Source: Pseudomonas sp. Irchel 3A7
GTDB taxonomy: Bacteria > Pseudomonadota > Gammaproteobacteria > Pseudomonadales > Pseudomonadaceae
DNA length: 64,000 bases
Reading direction: 5' to 3'
NCBI RefSeq assembly: GCF_900187565.1
Contig: NZ_FYED01000009.1
Coordinates: forward strand, 124,001-188,000
Part shown: in pieces, positions 18,369-25,838 of the stretch
Position numbering within the stretch: the stretch's first letter is position 1
Layout of the letters: each line of letters starts with the position of its first letter
Position numbers and translations under genes: made by a program
The notes under the pieces: generated by a model
What the model was told of the DNA's origin: nothing
Databases searched by the model: none
What the model saw: the letters and a program-made list of their open reading frames with translations, nothing else

Positions 18369-18394
18369 CCCGGCCAACGCAATGGCTGGCCGGG
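18369..18394 (-). other. Hairpin between pqqA and pqqB
   Basis: Perfect 8-bp stem CCCGGCCA (18369-18376) / TGGCCGGG (18387-18394) with a 10-nt loop, starting 8 nt after the pqqA stop on the minus strand. There is no U tract, so partial termination or mRNA 3' protection is likelier than full termination. It would favour PqqA peptide over the enzymes. Confidence 0.65.
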
Positions 18395-18401
18395 TGAATA
18401 A

Positions 18402-18473
18402 TCAACGGTTGGCGAAATACATCGTCACTTCGAAGCCAATGCGCAGATCGTTAAACGCGGGTTTAGTCCACAT
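18402..18473 (-). CDS. pqqA: PQQ precursor peptide PqqA
   Basis: 23-residue peptide [20 protein letters not shown] plus ANR. Glu15 and Tyr19 in EVTMY are the residues that become the PQQ skeleton. AGAGGA lies about 8 nt before the ATG. Short enough to be missed by routine ORF calling. It heads the pqqABCDE operon; no pqqF/pqqH-type protease gene is in this window. Confidence 0.97.
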   Translation of the reverse strand: MWTKPAFNDLRIGFEVTMYFANR

Positions 18474-18604
18474 GGGTCATTCCTCTTCTTGTGCCGGGCG
18501 ATTCCGGTAGCACCATTAATGCACGGGGCGCAGGACACCCGAATGCTACTTTCGAAGGAGGTTTGGGGGTGCGTTGGTAGGGGGTGGCGAACACACAAAA
18601 CCAC

Positions 18605-18694
18605 TGTGGGAGCGAGCCTGCTCGCGAAGAGGCCAGTACATTCAACATTGATGCTGGATGTCAGGCCGCATTCGCGAGCAGGCTCGCTCCCACA
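18605..18694. repeat. REP doublet R7
   Basis: Main-family inverted arms between pedI/exaC and pqqA, upstream of the pqqA promoter region (18474-18600), in which I see no clear promoter box. Confidence 0.9.
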
Positions 18695-18719
18695 ATGGAG
18701 ATGTGGTGTTTTCAGGAAG

Positions 18720-20240
18720 TCAGAAGAACCCGAGCGGATTGATGTCGTAGCTCACCAGCAGGTTTTTGGTCTGCTGATAATGGTCGAGCATCATCTTGTG
18801 GTTTTCCCGGCCGACACCGGACTTCTTGTAGCCACCGAACGCAGCATGCGCCGGGTACAGGTGGTAGCAGTTGGTCCACACCCGCCCGGCCTTGATCGCG
18901 CGGCCCATGCGATAGGCGCGGTTGATGTCGCGGGTCCACAGGCCGGCGCCCAGGCCGAACTCGGTGTCGTTGGCGATGGCCAGGGCTTCGGCTTCGTCCT
19001 TGAAGGTGGTGACACCCACCACCGGGCCGAAGATTTCTTCCTGGAACACGCGCATTTTGTTGGTGCCCTTGAGCAGCGTCGGCTGGATGTAGTAGCCGCT
19101 GGACAGGTCGCCCTCCAGACGCTCGGCCGCGCCGCCGGTGAGCAACTGGGCGCCCTCCTCCTGGGCGATGTTCAGGTAGGAGAGGATCTTGTCGTACTGC
19201 TGCTGCGACGCCTGGGCGCCGACCATGGTCTCGGTGTCCAGCGGGTTGCCGCGCTTGATCTTGACGATTTTCTTCATGACTTGGGCCATGAACGGTTCGT
19301 AGATCGATTCCTGCACCAGCGCCCGGGATGGGCACGTGCAGACTTCGCCCTGGTTGAAAAACGCCAGCACCAGGCCTTCGGCGGCTTTTTCGATGAACGC
19401 GGGTTCGGCGTTCATGATGTCTTCGAAGAAGATGTTCGGCGACTTGCCGCCCAACTCCACGGTGGACGGAATGATGTTCTCGGCGGCGCAATGCAGGATG
19501 TGCGCACCCACCGGGGTCGAGCCGGTGAAGGCAATTTTGGCGATGCGCTTGCTGGTGGCCAGCGCCTCGCCGGCTTCACGACCGAAACCCTGGACAATGT
19601 TCAGCACGCCCGCTGGCAGCAAATCGGCGATCAGTTCGGCAAAAACCATGATCGACAACGGCGTCTGCTCCGCCGGCTTGAGCACGATGCAGTTACCCGC
19701 GGCCAGGGCTGGCGCGAGTTTCCAGGCGGCCATCAGCAGCGGGAAGTTCCACGGAATGATCTGTCCGACCACGCCCAATGGCTCATGGAAGTGATAGGCA
19801 GTGGTCAGTTCGTTGATCTCGGCAGCACCACCTTCCTGGGCGCGAATGCAGCCGGCGAAGTAACGGAAATGGTCGGCCGCCAGCGGTACGTCAGCGTTGA
19901 GGGTTTCACGCACGGCCTTGCCGTTGTCCCAGGTTTCGGTGACGGCGAGGATTTCCAGGTTCTGCTCGATACGGTCAGCGATTTTCAGCAGCACCAGGGA
20001 GCGGTCCTGGGCCGAGGTCTTGCCCCAGGCATCAGCGGCGGCATGCGCGGCGTCGAGGGCCTTGTCGATGTCGGCGGCGCTCGAGCGTGGGAATTCGGCG
20101 ATCACTTCACCGTTGACCGGCGAGGTATTGGTGAAGTACTCGCCATTGACCGGCGCGACGAATTCGCCGCCGATGAAGTTGCCGTAGCGGGGCTTGAAGG
20201 AAACGACGGCGCCGGGTGTTCCGGGTTGGGCGTAGATCAT
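18720..20240 (-). CDS. exaC: NAD-dependent aldehyde dehydrogenase (PedI/ExaC)
   Basis: 506 residues from ATG 20240. ALDH superfamily: FIGGEFVAP at the N-terminus, [27 protein letters not shown], general base Glu262 in VELGGKSPN and catalytic Cys301 in [11 protein letters not shown]. It oxidises acetaldehyde and other aldehydes made by the periplasmic quinoprotein dehydrogenases to acids in the cytoplasm. The placement between pedH and pqqA matches the exa/ped clusters of other Pseudomonas. Two nested inverted repeats lie just upstream. Confidence 0.93.
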   Translation of the reverse strand: MIYAQPGTPGAVVSFKPRYGNFIGGEFVAPVNGEYFTNTSPVNGEVIAEFPRSSAADIDKALDAAHAAADAWGKTSAQDRSLVLLKIADRIEQNLEILAVTETWDNGKAVRETLNADVPLAADHFRYFAGCIRAQEGGAAEINELTTAYHFHEPLGVVGQIIPWNFPLLMAAWKLAPALAAGNCIVLKPAEQTPLSIMVFAELIADLLPAGVLNIVQGFGREAGEALATSKRIAKIAFTGSTPVGAHILHCAAENIIPSTVELGGKSPNIFFEDIMNAEPAFIEKAAEGLVLAFFNQGEVCTCPSRALVQESIYEPFMAQVMKKIVKIKRGNPLDTETMVGAQASQQQYDKILSYLNIAQEEGAQLLTGGAAERLEGDLSSGYYIQPTLLKGTNKMRVFQEEIFGPVVGVTTFKDEAEALAIANDTEFGLGAGLWTRDINRAYRMGRAIKAGRVWTNCYHLYPAHAAFGGYKKSGVGRENHKMMLDHYQQTKNLLVSYDINPLGFF

Positions 20241-20263
20241 GATGAACCTCTGTCTGGGTCGAT

Positions 20264-20338
20264 GCCTGTACAGGCGATGAACCGATACTAGAGAGCCCCG
20301 CGCGCCGGACGAATGCATCGTTGGCAGGAGGGGCTCTC
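20264..20338. promoter_or_regulatory. Nested palindromes upstream of pedI/exaC
   Basis: GCCTGTACAGGC (20264-20275) is a perfect 12-bp palindrome 23 nt before the gene. GAGAGCCCC (20291-20299) and GGGGCTCTC (20330-20338) are 9-bp inverted arms 30 nt apart. These are candidate operators or leader structure; no regulator is assigned. Confidence 0.4.
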
Positions 20339-20373
20339 GTTATTTGGTCGTAGGTTTCACTCCAATCCCTCTC

Positions 20374-20466
20374 CTGTGGGAGCGAGCCTGCTCGCGAAGG
20401 CGACGTGTCAGGTACAACTTTGCTGAATGACACACCGCTATCGCGAGCAGGCTCGCTCCCACAAGG
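20374..20466. repeat. REP doublet R8, downstream of pedH
   Basis: Main-family arms. The spacer between the arms (TGCTGAATGACACACCGC and flanks) is almost the same as in R9 on the other side of pedH. Confidence 0.92.
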
Positions 20467-20487
20467 GGTCAGGTGGTGGGTCCGGGG

Positions 20488-22263
20488 TCAGTGCCTGGCC
20501 ACCAGATCCTTGGGCAGTTTGAAGGTCCAGAGCATGCCGCCCTGATTGAAGTCCTTCACCCGCTTGGCCACTTCGCCGCCCCACAGCGGTACGGCGCCGC
20601 CCCAGCCGGAGAGCACCGAGACGTACTGCTCGCCGTCCATTTCCCAGGTCACGGGCGAGCCGAGTACGCCCGAGCCGGTCTGGAATTCCCAGACCTTTTC
20701 GCCGGTCTTGGCATTGAACGCCTGCAGGAAGCCTTCCGGCGTGCCGGTGAACACCAGGTTGCCCTTGGTGGTCAGCACCCCGCCCCACAGCGGCGCGAAG
20801 TTCTTGTGGCGCCAGACTTCCTTGCCGGTTTTCGGGTCGATGGCCCGCAGCACGCCGATGTAGTCTTCGTTCAACGGCTTGATGGTGAACCCGGCGCCGA
20901 GGAACGCCGCGCCTTTCTTGTAGGCGATGCCCTCGTTCCAGATGTCCATGCCCCACTCGTTGGACGGCACGTAGAACAGTCCGGTGTCCTTGTTGTAGGC
21001 CATCGGCATCCAGTTTTTCGCACCGAGGAACGCCGGCGCGACGAACACCGAACTGCCTTTAGCCTCCGAACCCGGCGCGCCGGGGCGGCCGGCTTCGTTG
21101 TAGATCGGCCGGCCGTTCTTATCCAGGCCGGTGGCCCAGGTGATCTTGTCGACAAACGGGAAGCCACGGATGAATTTACCGTTGGTGCGGTCCAGCACGT
21201 AGAAGAAACCGTTACGGTCGGCAGTGGCCGCCGCTTTGATTTCCTTGCCGCCTTCGCTGTAGTTGAACGACACCAGTTCGTTCACGCCGTCATAGTCCCA
21301 GCCGTCGTGAGGCGTGCTCTGGAAATGCCACTTGATGGTGCCGTCGTCCGGGTTGAGTGCCAGGCGCGACGACGAATAGAGGTTGTCGCCCGGCCGCAGG
21401 TGCGAGTTCCAGGGTGCCGGGTTACCGGTGCCGAACAGCAACAGATTGGTTTCCGGGTCGTAATAACCGCCAAGCCACGGTGCCGCGCCCCCGGTCTTCC
21501 ACAGGTCGCCCGGCCAGCTCTTGCCTGCCTCGCCGCCGGAAATGCCGTTTTCCACGGCTTTGCCGTCCTTGTAGACGTAGCCCATATGGCCTTCGACCGT
21601 TGGACGGCTCCAGAGCAAATTACCGTTTTTCGGGTCGTAGGCTTCGATCTTGCCCACCACCCCGAACTCGCCACCGGCCACGCCGGTAATCAGCTTGCCG
21701 TTGATCACCAGGGGCGCGGCGCTGATCGAGTAGCCTTCCTTGTGGTCGGCGACTTTCTTGCTCCAGACCACTTTGCCGGTGTCCTTGTTCAGCGCCACCA
21801 GCTTGGCGTCGAGGGTGCCGAAGATCACCAGGTCGCCGTACAACGCGACGCCCCGGTTGATCACGTCGCAGCAAGGACGAATGTCGTCCGGCAGGCGCGC
21901 ATCGTACTGCCAGAGCTTCTTGCCGGTGCGCGCATCCACCGCGAAAACCCGGGAGTAGGAACCGGTCATGTACATCACGCCGTCCTTGACCATCGGTTGC
22001 GCTTGCTGGCCGCGCTGCTTTTCGCCACCGAAGGAAAACGCCCACGCCGGTCGCAGTTCCTTGACGTTGTCGACGTTGAGAATATCCAGTGGGCTGTAGC
22101 GCTGACCCTGGACGCCCAGGCCATTGGTGACGACCTGTTCCGGGTTCTTGGGGTCCTGAAGAATGTCCTCGTCGGAAACCCCGGCCAATGCCTGGCCGGA
22201 CAACAGCATGGCACTGAGCAACAGGCTCAAGACGAAGGGCTGGCGACGTGCGGGTTGAGTCAT
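20488..22263 (-). CDS. pedH: PQQ-dependent alcohol dehydrogenase, lanthanide type (PedH)
   Basis: 591 residues with a signal peptide ending near ALA-GV (residue 28). Eight-bladed quinoprotein propeller. The vicinal disulfide Cys131-Cys132 lies in RPCCDV; metal ligands include Glu199 (GGEFG) and Asn281 (TGNPAPWN). Catalytic Asp323 is followed two residues later by Asp325 in GWDYDG. The extra Asp is the known hallmark of lanthanide-dependent enzymes (XoxF, PedH). It oxidises short and aromatic alcohols and aldehydes in the periplasm. The numbering agrees with P. putida PedH as I recall it. The promoter carries the GGGAAATTTTCCC palindrome shared with pedE. Confidence 0.95.
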   Translation of the reverse strand: MTQPARRQPFVLSLLLSAMLLSGQALAGVSDEDILQDPKNPEQVVTNGLGVQGQRYSPLDILNVDNVKELRPAWAFSFGGEKQRGQQAQPMVKDGVMYMTGSYSRVFAVDARTGKKLWQYDARLPDDIRPCCDVINRGVALYGDLVIFGTLDAKLVALNKDTGKVVWSKKVADHKEGYSISAAPLVINGKLITGVAGGEFGVVGKIEAYDPKNGNLLWSRPTVEGHMGYVYKDGKAVENGISGGEAGKSWPGDLWKTGGAAPWLGGYYDPETNLLLFGTGNPAPWNSHLRPGDNLYSSSRLALNPDDGTIKWHFQSTPHDGWDYDGVNELVSFNYSEGGKEIKAAATADRNGFFYVLDRTNGKFIRGFPFVDKITWATGLDKNGRPIYNEAGRPGAPGSEAKGSSVFVAPAFLGAKNWMPMAYNKDTGLFYVPSNEWGMDIWNEGIAYKKGAAFLGAGFTIKPLNEDYIGVLRAIDPKTGKEVWRHKNFAPLWGGVLTTKGNLVFTGTPEGFLQAFNAKTGEKVWEFQTGSGVLGSPVTWEMDGEQYVSVLSGWGGAVPLWGGEVAKRVKDFNQGGMLWTFKLPKDLVARH

Positions 22264-22293
22264 GACGGCTTCCTCTGCGGATTGTTGTTATTT

Positions 22294-22310
22294 CCGGGAA
22301 ATTTTCCCGG
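22294..22310. promoter_or_regulatory. 17-bp palindrome upstream of pedH, shared with pedE
   Basis: CCGGGAAATTTTCCCGG has perfect 8-bp arms around one central base and lies 30 nt before the pedH ATG. The core GGGAAATTTTCCCGG matches 14 of 15 bases at 25741-25755 upstream of pedE. Candidate binding site for PedR2 or PedR1. Confidence 0.6.
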
Positions 22311-22375
22311 TCTGGAGCAGATTCTTGGGCGCCGCCGCCCTGACAACAATTGGCCGCAATGTGGAGATTTCTAGT

Positions 22376-22387
22376 TCCTTGGTACAG
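22376..22387. promoter_or_regulatory. CCTTGGTA motif upstream of pedH
   Basis: TTCCTTGGTACA, about 115 nt before the pedH start. The same CCTTGGTA core occurs upstream of pedE (25694) and the ABC operon (30727), with a variant at 34667. Read on the plus strand here, so opposite to the gene. Confidence 0.4.
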
Positions 22388-22413
22388 GTTCGGAAGGAAT
22401 GGACAACTGCCCC

Positions 22414-22505
22414 CTGTGGGAGCGAGCCTGCTCGCGAAGGCGTCGTGTCAGCTGCAACTTTGCTGAATGACACACCGCTTTCGCGAGCAGGCTCGCTCCC
22501 ACAGG
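22414..22505. repeat. REP doublet R9, upstream of pedH
   Basis: Main-family arms with a spacer nearly identical to R8; together they form direct repeats of about 90 bp that bracket pedH. Confidence 0.92.
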
Positions 22506-22518
22506 GGATGGGGGTGAG

Positions 22519-23457
22519 TCAGTTGTTTGCATTGGAATCCACCCGCGTCATCCGGGCGCGCTCATAGCGTGGGTACAAATGACTGACGCTGCGAATCAGC
22601 TCATAGCGACTCAGGCTGATCCCGGCGAATCGCTCGGGGGTGGGGCTGCGGATCATTTCGGCCATGTCGCTGCCATGGGCCGCGCCCTCGCGCATCAACT
22701 GGTCGAGCCAGTTCAGGTAATCGCGCATTTGCGCAAAGGGTCCGGCATCGCGGGCGACCGGTCCATGGCCGGGCACGATCTGCGTCCAGGGCAACCCCTG
22801 CAGGGTCGCGATGTCGGCCAGCCACACCGACAGCCCCGGGCTGTTGGGCGTGGTCAGTGCCCGTTGATAAAACACCAGGTCCCCGGCAAACAGCACGCCG
22901 GTTTGCTGGTCGAGAATAGCCAGATCCGCACCGGTATGCCCACCCAGACTTAGCAGGCGCAGATCATGATTCCCAAAACTTTCCACGCCAGGGGTCAGCG
23001 TAAGGTTCGGCAGCACCACCTCGGTGCCGCGCATCCAGTCCCCCACCAGCCGGTACATGTTCTCGGCCATGGCATCGCCTTGCTTGTGCAGCAGTTCGGT
23101 GGTGCCGGCCAGTGCACCAATCGGCACATCGGCAAACGCCTGGTTGCCCAATACATGGTCGGGGTGATGATGGGTCAGCAGGACCCGGATCACCGGTTTG
23201 TCGGTGGTGGCGGCAATGGCCCGGCGCATGGCCTCGCCATAGCGCCTGGACGGGCCGCTATCAATCACCACGACGCCACGCTCGGTGACGATGAACGCGG
23301 TGTTGACGATGTTGCCGCCATTGTCCCTGGCGAAATTATCGGTGCTACCTTCCAGCAGCCAGGTGTCCTCGGCGATCTGCCTGGGCTTGAGCGAATATTC
23401 GAGATCGGCCATGACCGGCAAACACAGGCCGATCAACAACAGCAGCATCCAGCGCAT
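22519..23457 (-). CDS. Quinoprotein-associated metallo-beta-lactamase-fold hydrolase
   Basis: 312 residues from ATG 23457 with AAGGAA upstream. A signal peptide (MRWMLLLLIGLCLPVMA-DL) sends it to the periplasm. The zinc motif is LTHHHPDHVLGN, with further ligands in GGHTGADLAI and VPGHGPVARD. It belongs to the quinoprotein relay zinc metallohydrolase group found next to PQQ dehydrogenases and SoxYZ-like carriers. The substrate is unknown; a sulfur-linked reaction on the carrier next door is a guess. Last gene of the cytochrome-binding protein-SoxYZ-MBL operon. Confidence 0.82.
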   Translation of the reverse strand: MRWMLLLLIGLCLPVMADLEYSLKPRQIAEDTWLLEGSTDNFARDNGGNIVNTAFIVTERGVVVIDSGPSRRYGEAMRRAIAATTDKPVIRVLLTHHHPDHVLGNQAFADVPIGALAGTTELLHKQGDAMAENMYRLVGDWMRGTEVVLPNLTLTPGVESFGNHDLRLLSLGGHTGADLAILDQQTGVLFAGDLVFYQRALTTPNSPGLSVWLADIATLQGLPWTQIVPGHGPVARDAGPFAQMRDYLNWLDQLMREGAAHGSDMAEMIRSPTPERFAGISLSRYELIRSVSHLYPRYERARMTRVDSNANN

Positions 23458-23473
23458 GACAGGTTCCTTCAGG

Positions 23474-24235
23474 TCAGGGTATGGCCGCATCGAATTGATT
23501 GCCGCTGTTATCGCGCAACAACAGCCGCGTCTGCCCTGCCCCTTCGATATCGAACGCCAGGCTGGGGTTTTCGCTGACGGCGGGGAACAGTTCAAGGCGC
23601 GCCAGCAGTCGATCATGCTGATTACGCAGCTCAGCCTGATTGATGAAAAACTCCGGGATGCCACTGACCATGCCGTTGTCCATCGGATGCGCCACCTGCA
23701 GGCGCAGGCGACTGAAATCCTCGCGCGGATACCGGCCGCCCATCACTTCACCGATATGCTCTTCCCAACCGGCCTGGGTACGTACCACGCTCGGCGCGGT
23801 GCAGCCGCCACCGGCCGCATCAATCAGGGTCGAACCGACATGCCACAGGCCGTCACGGGTCAACACCGCCGCACGCAGGGGCGTGGCCTGCTCGACGCGG
23901 ATGCGGATCGACAGCCAGGGCAACACATCAGCCAGCGGCTCGAAATCGACGATTTTCGGCAAGGGGTTGAGTTCGGCCCAGGCGAGGATTTTCACGACAT
24001 CGCCCTTGAACGCCCTGGCATCGATTTCCAGCGGCACCTGTCGCGCGTCCTCGGCAAATGGCGGCGCCAACAGCTTGACCCGCTCATCGAACACAAACGG
24101 CGCATCGCCGAGCATTTGCTTGTGATAGAAGCTCCACATCACCGATGGCAGCGGGTCTTTACCGGGATCGACGGCGGCGGCATGGGCCGCCACGCTCAAA
24201 CAGCAGGCCAACAGACAACGCCTTTGCCATTTCAT
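23474..24235 (-). CDS. Quinoprotein-associated SoxYZ-like carrier protein
   Basis: 253 residues with a signal peptide ending near AHA-AAV. The N-half resembles SoxY and ends in AAGGGCTAPSVV with Cys145; the C-half (ARLELFPAVSENPSLAFDIEG) resembles SoxZ. A single-chain SoxYZ-like carrier associated with quinoprotein dehydrogenases, found in this operon context in other Pseudomonas. True SoxY carries its substrate on a C-terminal GGCGG Cys; here the Cys is internal. Function not established. It is 9 nt from the binding-protein gene and 16 nt from the hydrolase gene. Confidence 0.82.
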   Translation of the reverse strand: MKWQRRCLLACCLSVAAHAAAVDPGKDPLPSVMWSFYHKQMLGDAPFVFDERVKLLAPPFAEDARQVPLEIDARAFKGDVVKILAWAELNPLPKIVDFEPLADVLPWLSIRIRVEQATPLRAAVLTRDGLWHVGSTLIDAAGGGCTAPSVVRTQAGWEEHIGEVMGGRYPREDFSRLRLQVAHPMDNGMVSGIPEFFINQAELRNQHDRLLARLELFPAVSENPSLAFDIEGAGQTRLLLRDNSGNQFDAAIP

Positions 24236-24244
24236 CGCCTGCTC

Positions 24245-25120
24245 CTATTGGTACATCTCGGGCACGTCGTAACGCAGGCCGTAATGGTCGTAGAGGGTTT
24301 TCGCCGAACCGTCGCGGATCAGGCTCTCCAGCGCCTCTTCCACGGCATAGGCCAATTGGCGGTTGCTTTCGTGTACCGCCATGCCGATCTCCCAGAGCTG
24401 CTTGCCCATGTTCGGGTAGGCGTTCTGCGCCAGGGCCCATTGTGGATCGGCTGCTTCATGCACCTGCCAGTCAATTTCGCCGCGCATGGCCATGACCGCG
24501 TCGACCTCACCGGCCTTCATCGCAGCGAACGCCTGGGGCACGCCCGGATAGTGGCGGGTCTTGCCAGCGAGCATGCCGTTGAACACCGAGGTCAGGTAGA
24601 ACGAGGGCACGCTGTCGACTTCGACGCCGATCGGGTGCTGCTCGAACACTGCGACGCTGGCGACCTTGTCCAGTCGGCGGCGGTCGTAGGCGACTTGCCA
24701 TTGCTCATTCTGGTACGGCCCGAACATCACCACATGGCCGTTCTCCAGCTCGCCGAATTCGTTGCGCTTTTGCGCGTAGTCGCGGTCGTAAGGCACGCGC
24801 ATCATCAGGTCGGCCAGTTGCTGATTGTGCAACGGGCTGCTGCGCCAGATGTAATCGCGCAGATCGTCGTCAAGCTTCTCGCCGGCAGGCACCCAGATCA
24901 GCGTCAGGCGCACGCCCAACGCCTTGGCCAAAGCCTGGGCGAGTTCCACGTCAACGCCACGGGGCTGACCGGACTGTTCAAAACTGTAGGGGGCAAAATC
25001 CTTGTAGACCGCCACCTTCAACTCGCCAGCGGCGATCATTTCGTCATAGTTGCGAACCTGCGCCTGCACCGACTGGCAGCACAGCCACACAGCGCTGATC
25101 AACACCGCGAGCAGGCGCAT
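24245..25120 (-). CDS. Quinoprotein-associated periplasmic binding protein (PedG/XoxJ-like)
   Basis: 291 residues with signal peptide MRLLAVLISAVWLCCQSVQA. Type II periplasmic binding fold (LKVAVYKDFAPYSFEQSG, GVDVELAQALAKALGV). In methylotrophs the related MxaJ/XoxJ proteins help mature or activate the PQQ dehydrogenase rather than import a solute, and no permease lies beside it. It follows the cytochrome gene by 3 nt. A dehydrogenase accessory role is favoured. Confidence 0.83.
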   Translation of the reverse strand: MRLLAVLISAVWLCCQSVQAQVRNYDEMIAAGELKVAVYKDFAPYSFEQSGQPRGVDVELAQALAKALGVRLTLIWVPAGEKLDDDLRDYIWRSSPLHNQQLADLMMRVPYDRDYAQKRNEFGELENGHVVMFGPYQNEQWQVAYDRRRLDKVASVAVFEQHPIGVEVDSVPSFYLTSVFNGMLAGKTRHYPGVPQAFAAMKAGEVDAVMAMRGEIDWQVHEAADPQWALAQNAYPNMGKQLWEIGMAVHESNRQLAYAVEEALESLIRDGSAKTLYDHYGLRYDVPEMYQ

Positions 25121-25123
25121 GGG

Positions 25124-25585
25124 TCACTCCTCGACGCGGACGCTGTCCAGATAGGTGCGCACCGCCCACAGGGCTTCCTGACTCAGGTAGTCGGCCATTT
25201 TCGGCATGTATACCCGACCGTCACGCACCGCGCCATGGCGCACCCGCTCCACGAACCACTCATCGCCCGACTCACCGGCGTCGAGCATGCGCAAATCCGG
25301 GGCGATCCCGCCCGACTTGGCTTCCAGGCCATGACAGGCCGCGCAGTTCTGGTTGTAGGCCGACGCACCGATCTCCACTGCCTTGTCGTGCTCCGGGGCC
25401 GTGCGATAAGGGTTCACGGCGGCCCAGCCATCGGCGTCCAGTTGCACCCCGGCCTCCTTGATCGGGGTCAGGCCCTGAGTGGCGACGGCCTGCGGCACCA
25501 CATTGCCATGGGCCCAGACGGAACCCGCACTGATGAAACCGGCCAACAGCCCGGTGGCGAGCAAGGCGTTGCGTTTTGTTGTCAT
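25124..25585 (-). CDS. pedF: Cytochrome c550-type electron acceptor (PedF/ExaB-like)
   Basis: 153 residues with a signal peptide ending near VWA-HG. One heme site CAACH at residues 81-85; the distal Met lies in VYMPKM (Met127 or Met130). It takes electrons from PedE and PedH in the periplasm and passes them to the respiratory chain. Divergent from pedE across 253 nt; first gene of a four-gene minus-strand operon. Confidence 0.9.
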   Translation of the reverse strand: MTTKRNALLATGLLAGFISAGSVWAHGNVVPQAVATQGLTPIKEAGVQLDADGWAAVNPYRTAPEHDKAVEIGASAYNQNCAACHGLEAKSGGIAPDLRMLDAGESGDEWFVERVRHGAVRDGRVYMPKMADYLSQEALWAVRTYLDSVRVEE

Positions 25586-25692
25586 TGTTATGCCCTCAGG
25601 ATTGCACGCAAAACCTCTTGGCAGAGGCTATGGCAGCCATCTTAGAAACCCCGGGACCATGGCCCCATGCTGCTTTGGTGGCCGCCGTCTAA

Positions 25693-25706
25693 TCCCTTGG
25701 TAGTAA
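25693..25706. promoter_or_regulatory. CCTTGGTA motif upstream of pedE
   Basis: TCCCTTGGTAGTAAGG, with CCTT/AAGG arms, 132 nt before the pedE start and about 107 nt before the divergent pedF start. Confidence 0.4.
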
Positions 25707-25740
25707 GGCGTTGGACGGACTTCCAAATCAGGTGGTCCAT

Positions 25741-25755
25741 GGGAAGTTTTCCCGG
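25741..25755. promoter_or_regulatory. GGGAAGTTTTCCC palindrome upstream of pedE, shared with pedH
   Basis: GGGAAGTTTTCCCGG, 84 nt before the pedE ATG, one base different from the pedH site (22296-22310). Position suits an activator; the pedH copy sits closer to the gene, which suits a repressor. Confidence 0.6.
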
Positions 25756-25838
25756 CAATGGCGGGACTTTTTCCGTATCCGTCGCACGCCCGGCGCTCCA
25801 CCCTGTGCAGGTCAAAACCTCCACTGGGAACTGCAACC

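Noticed and set aside
18489-22374. Two plus-strand frames of about 600 codons over pedI and pedH
   Set aside because: Shadows of the aldehyde dehydrogenase and quinoprotein dehydrogenase; no ribosome sites or family features.
23285-25645. 786-codon open frame on the plus strand
   Set aside because: Lies over the cytochrome, binding protein, SoxYZ-like and MBL genes, which have signal peptides and clear motifs.
25758-25838. Longer N-terminus for PedE
   Set aside because: It would precede the signal peptide and cross the candidate promoter region; ATG 25839 fits better.
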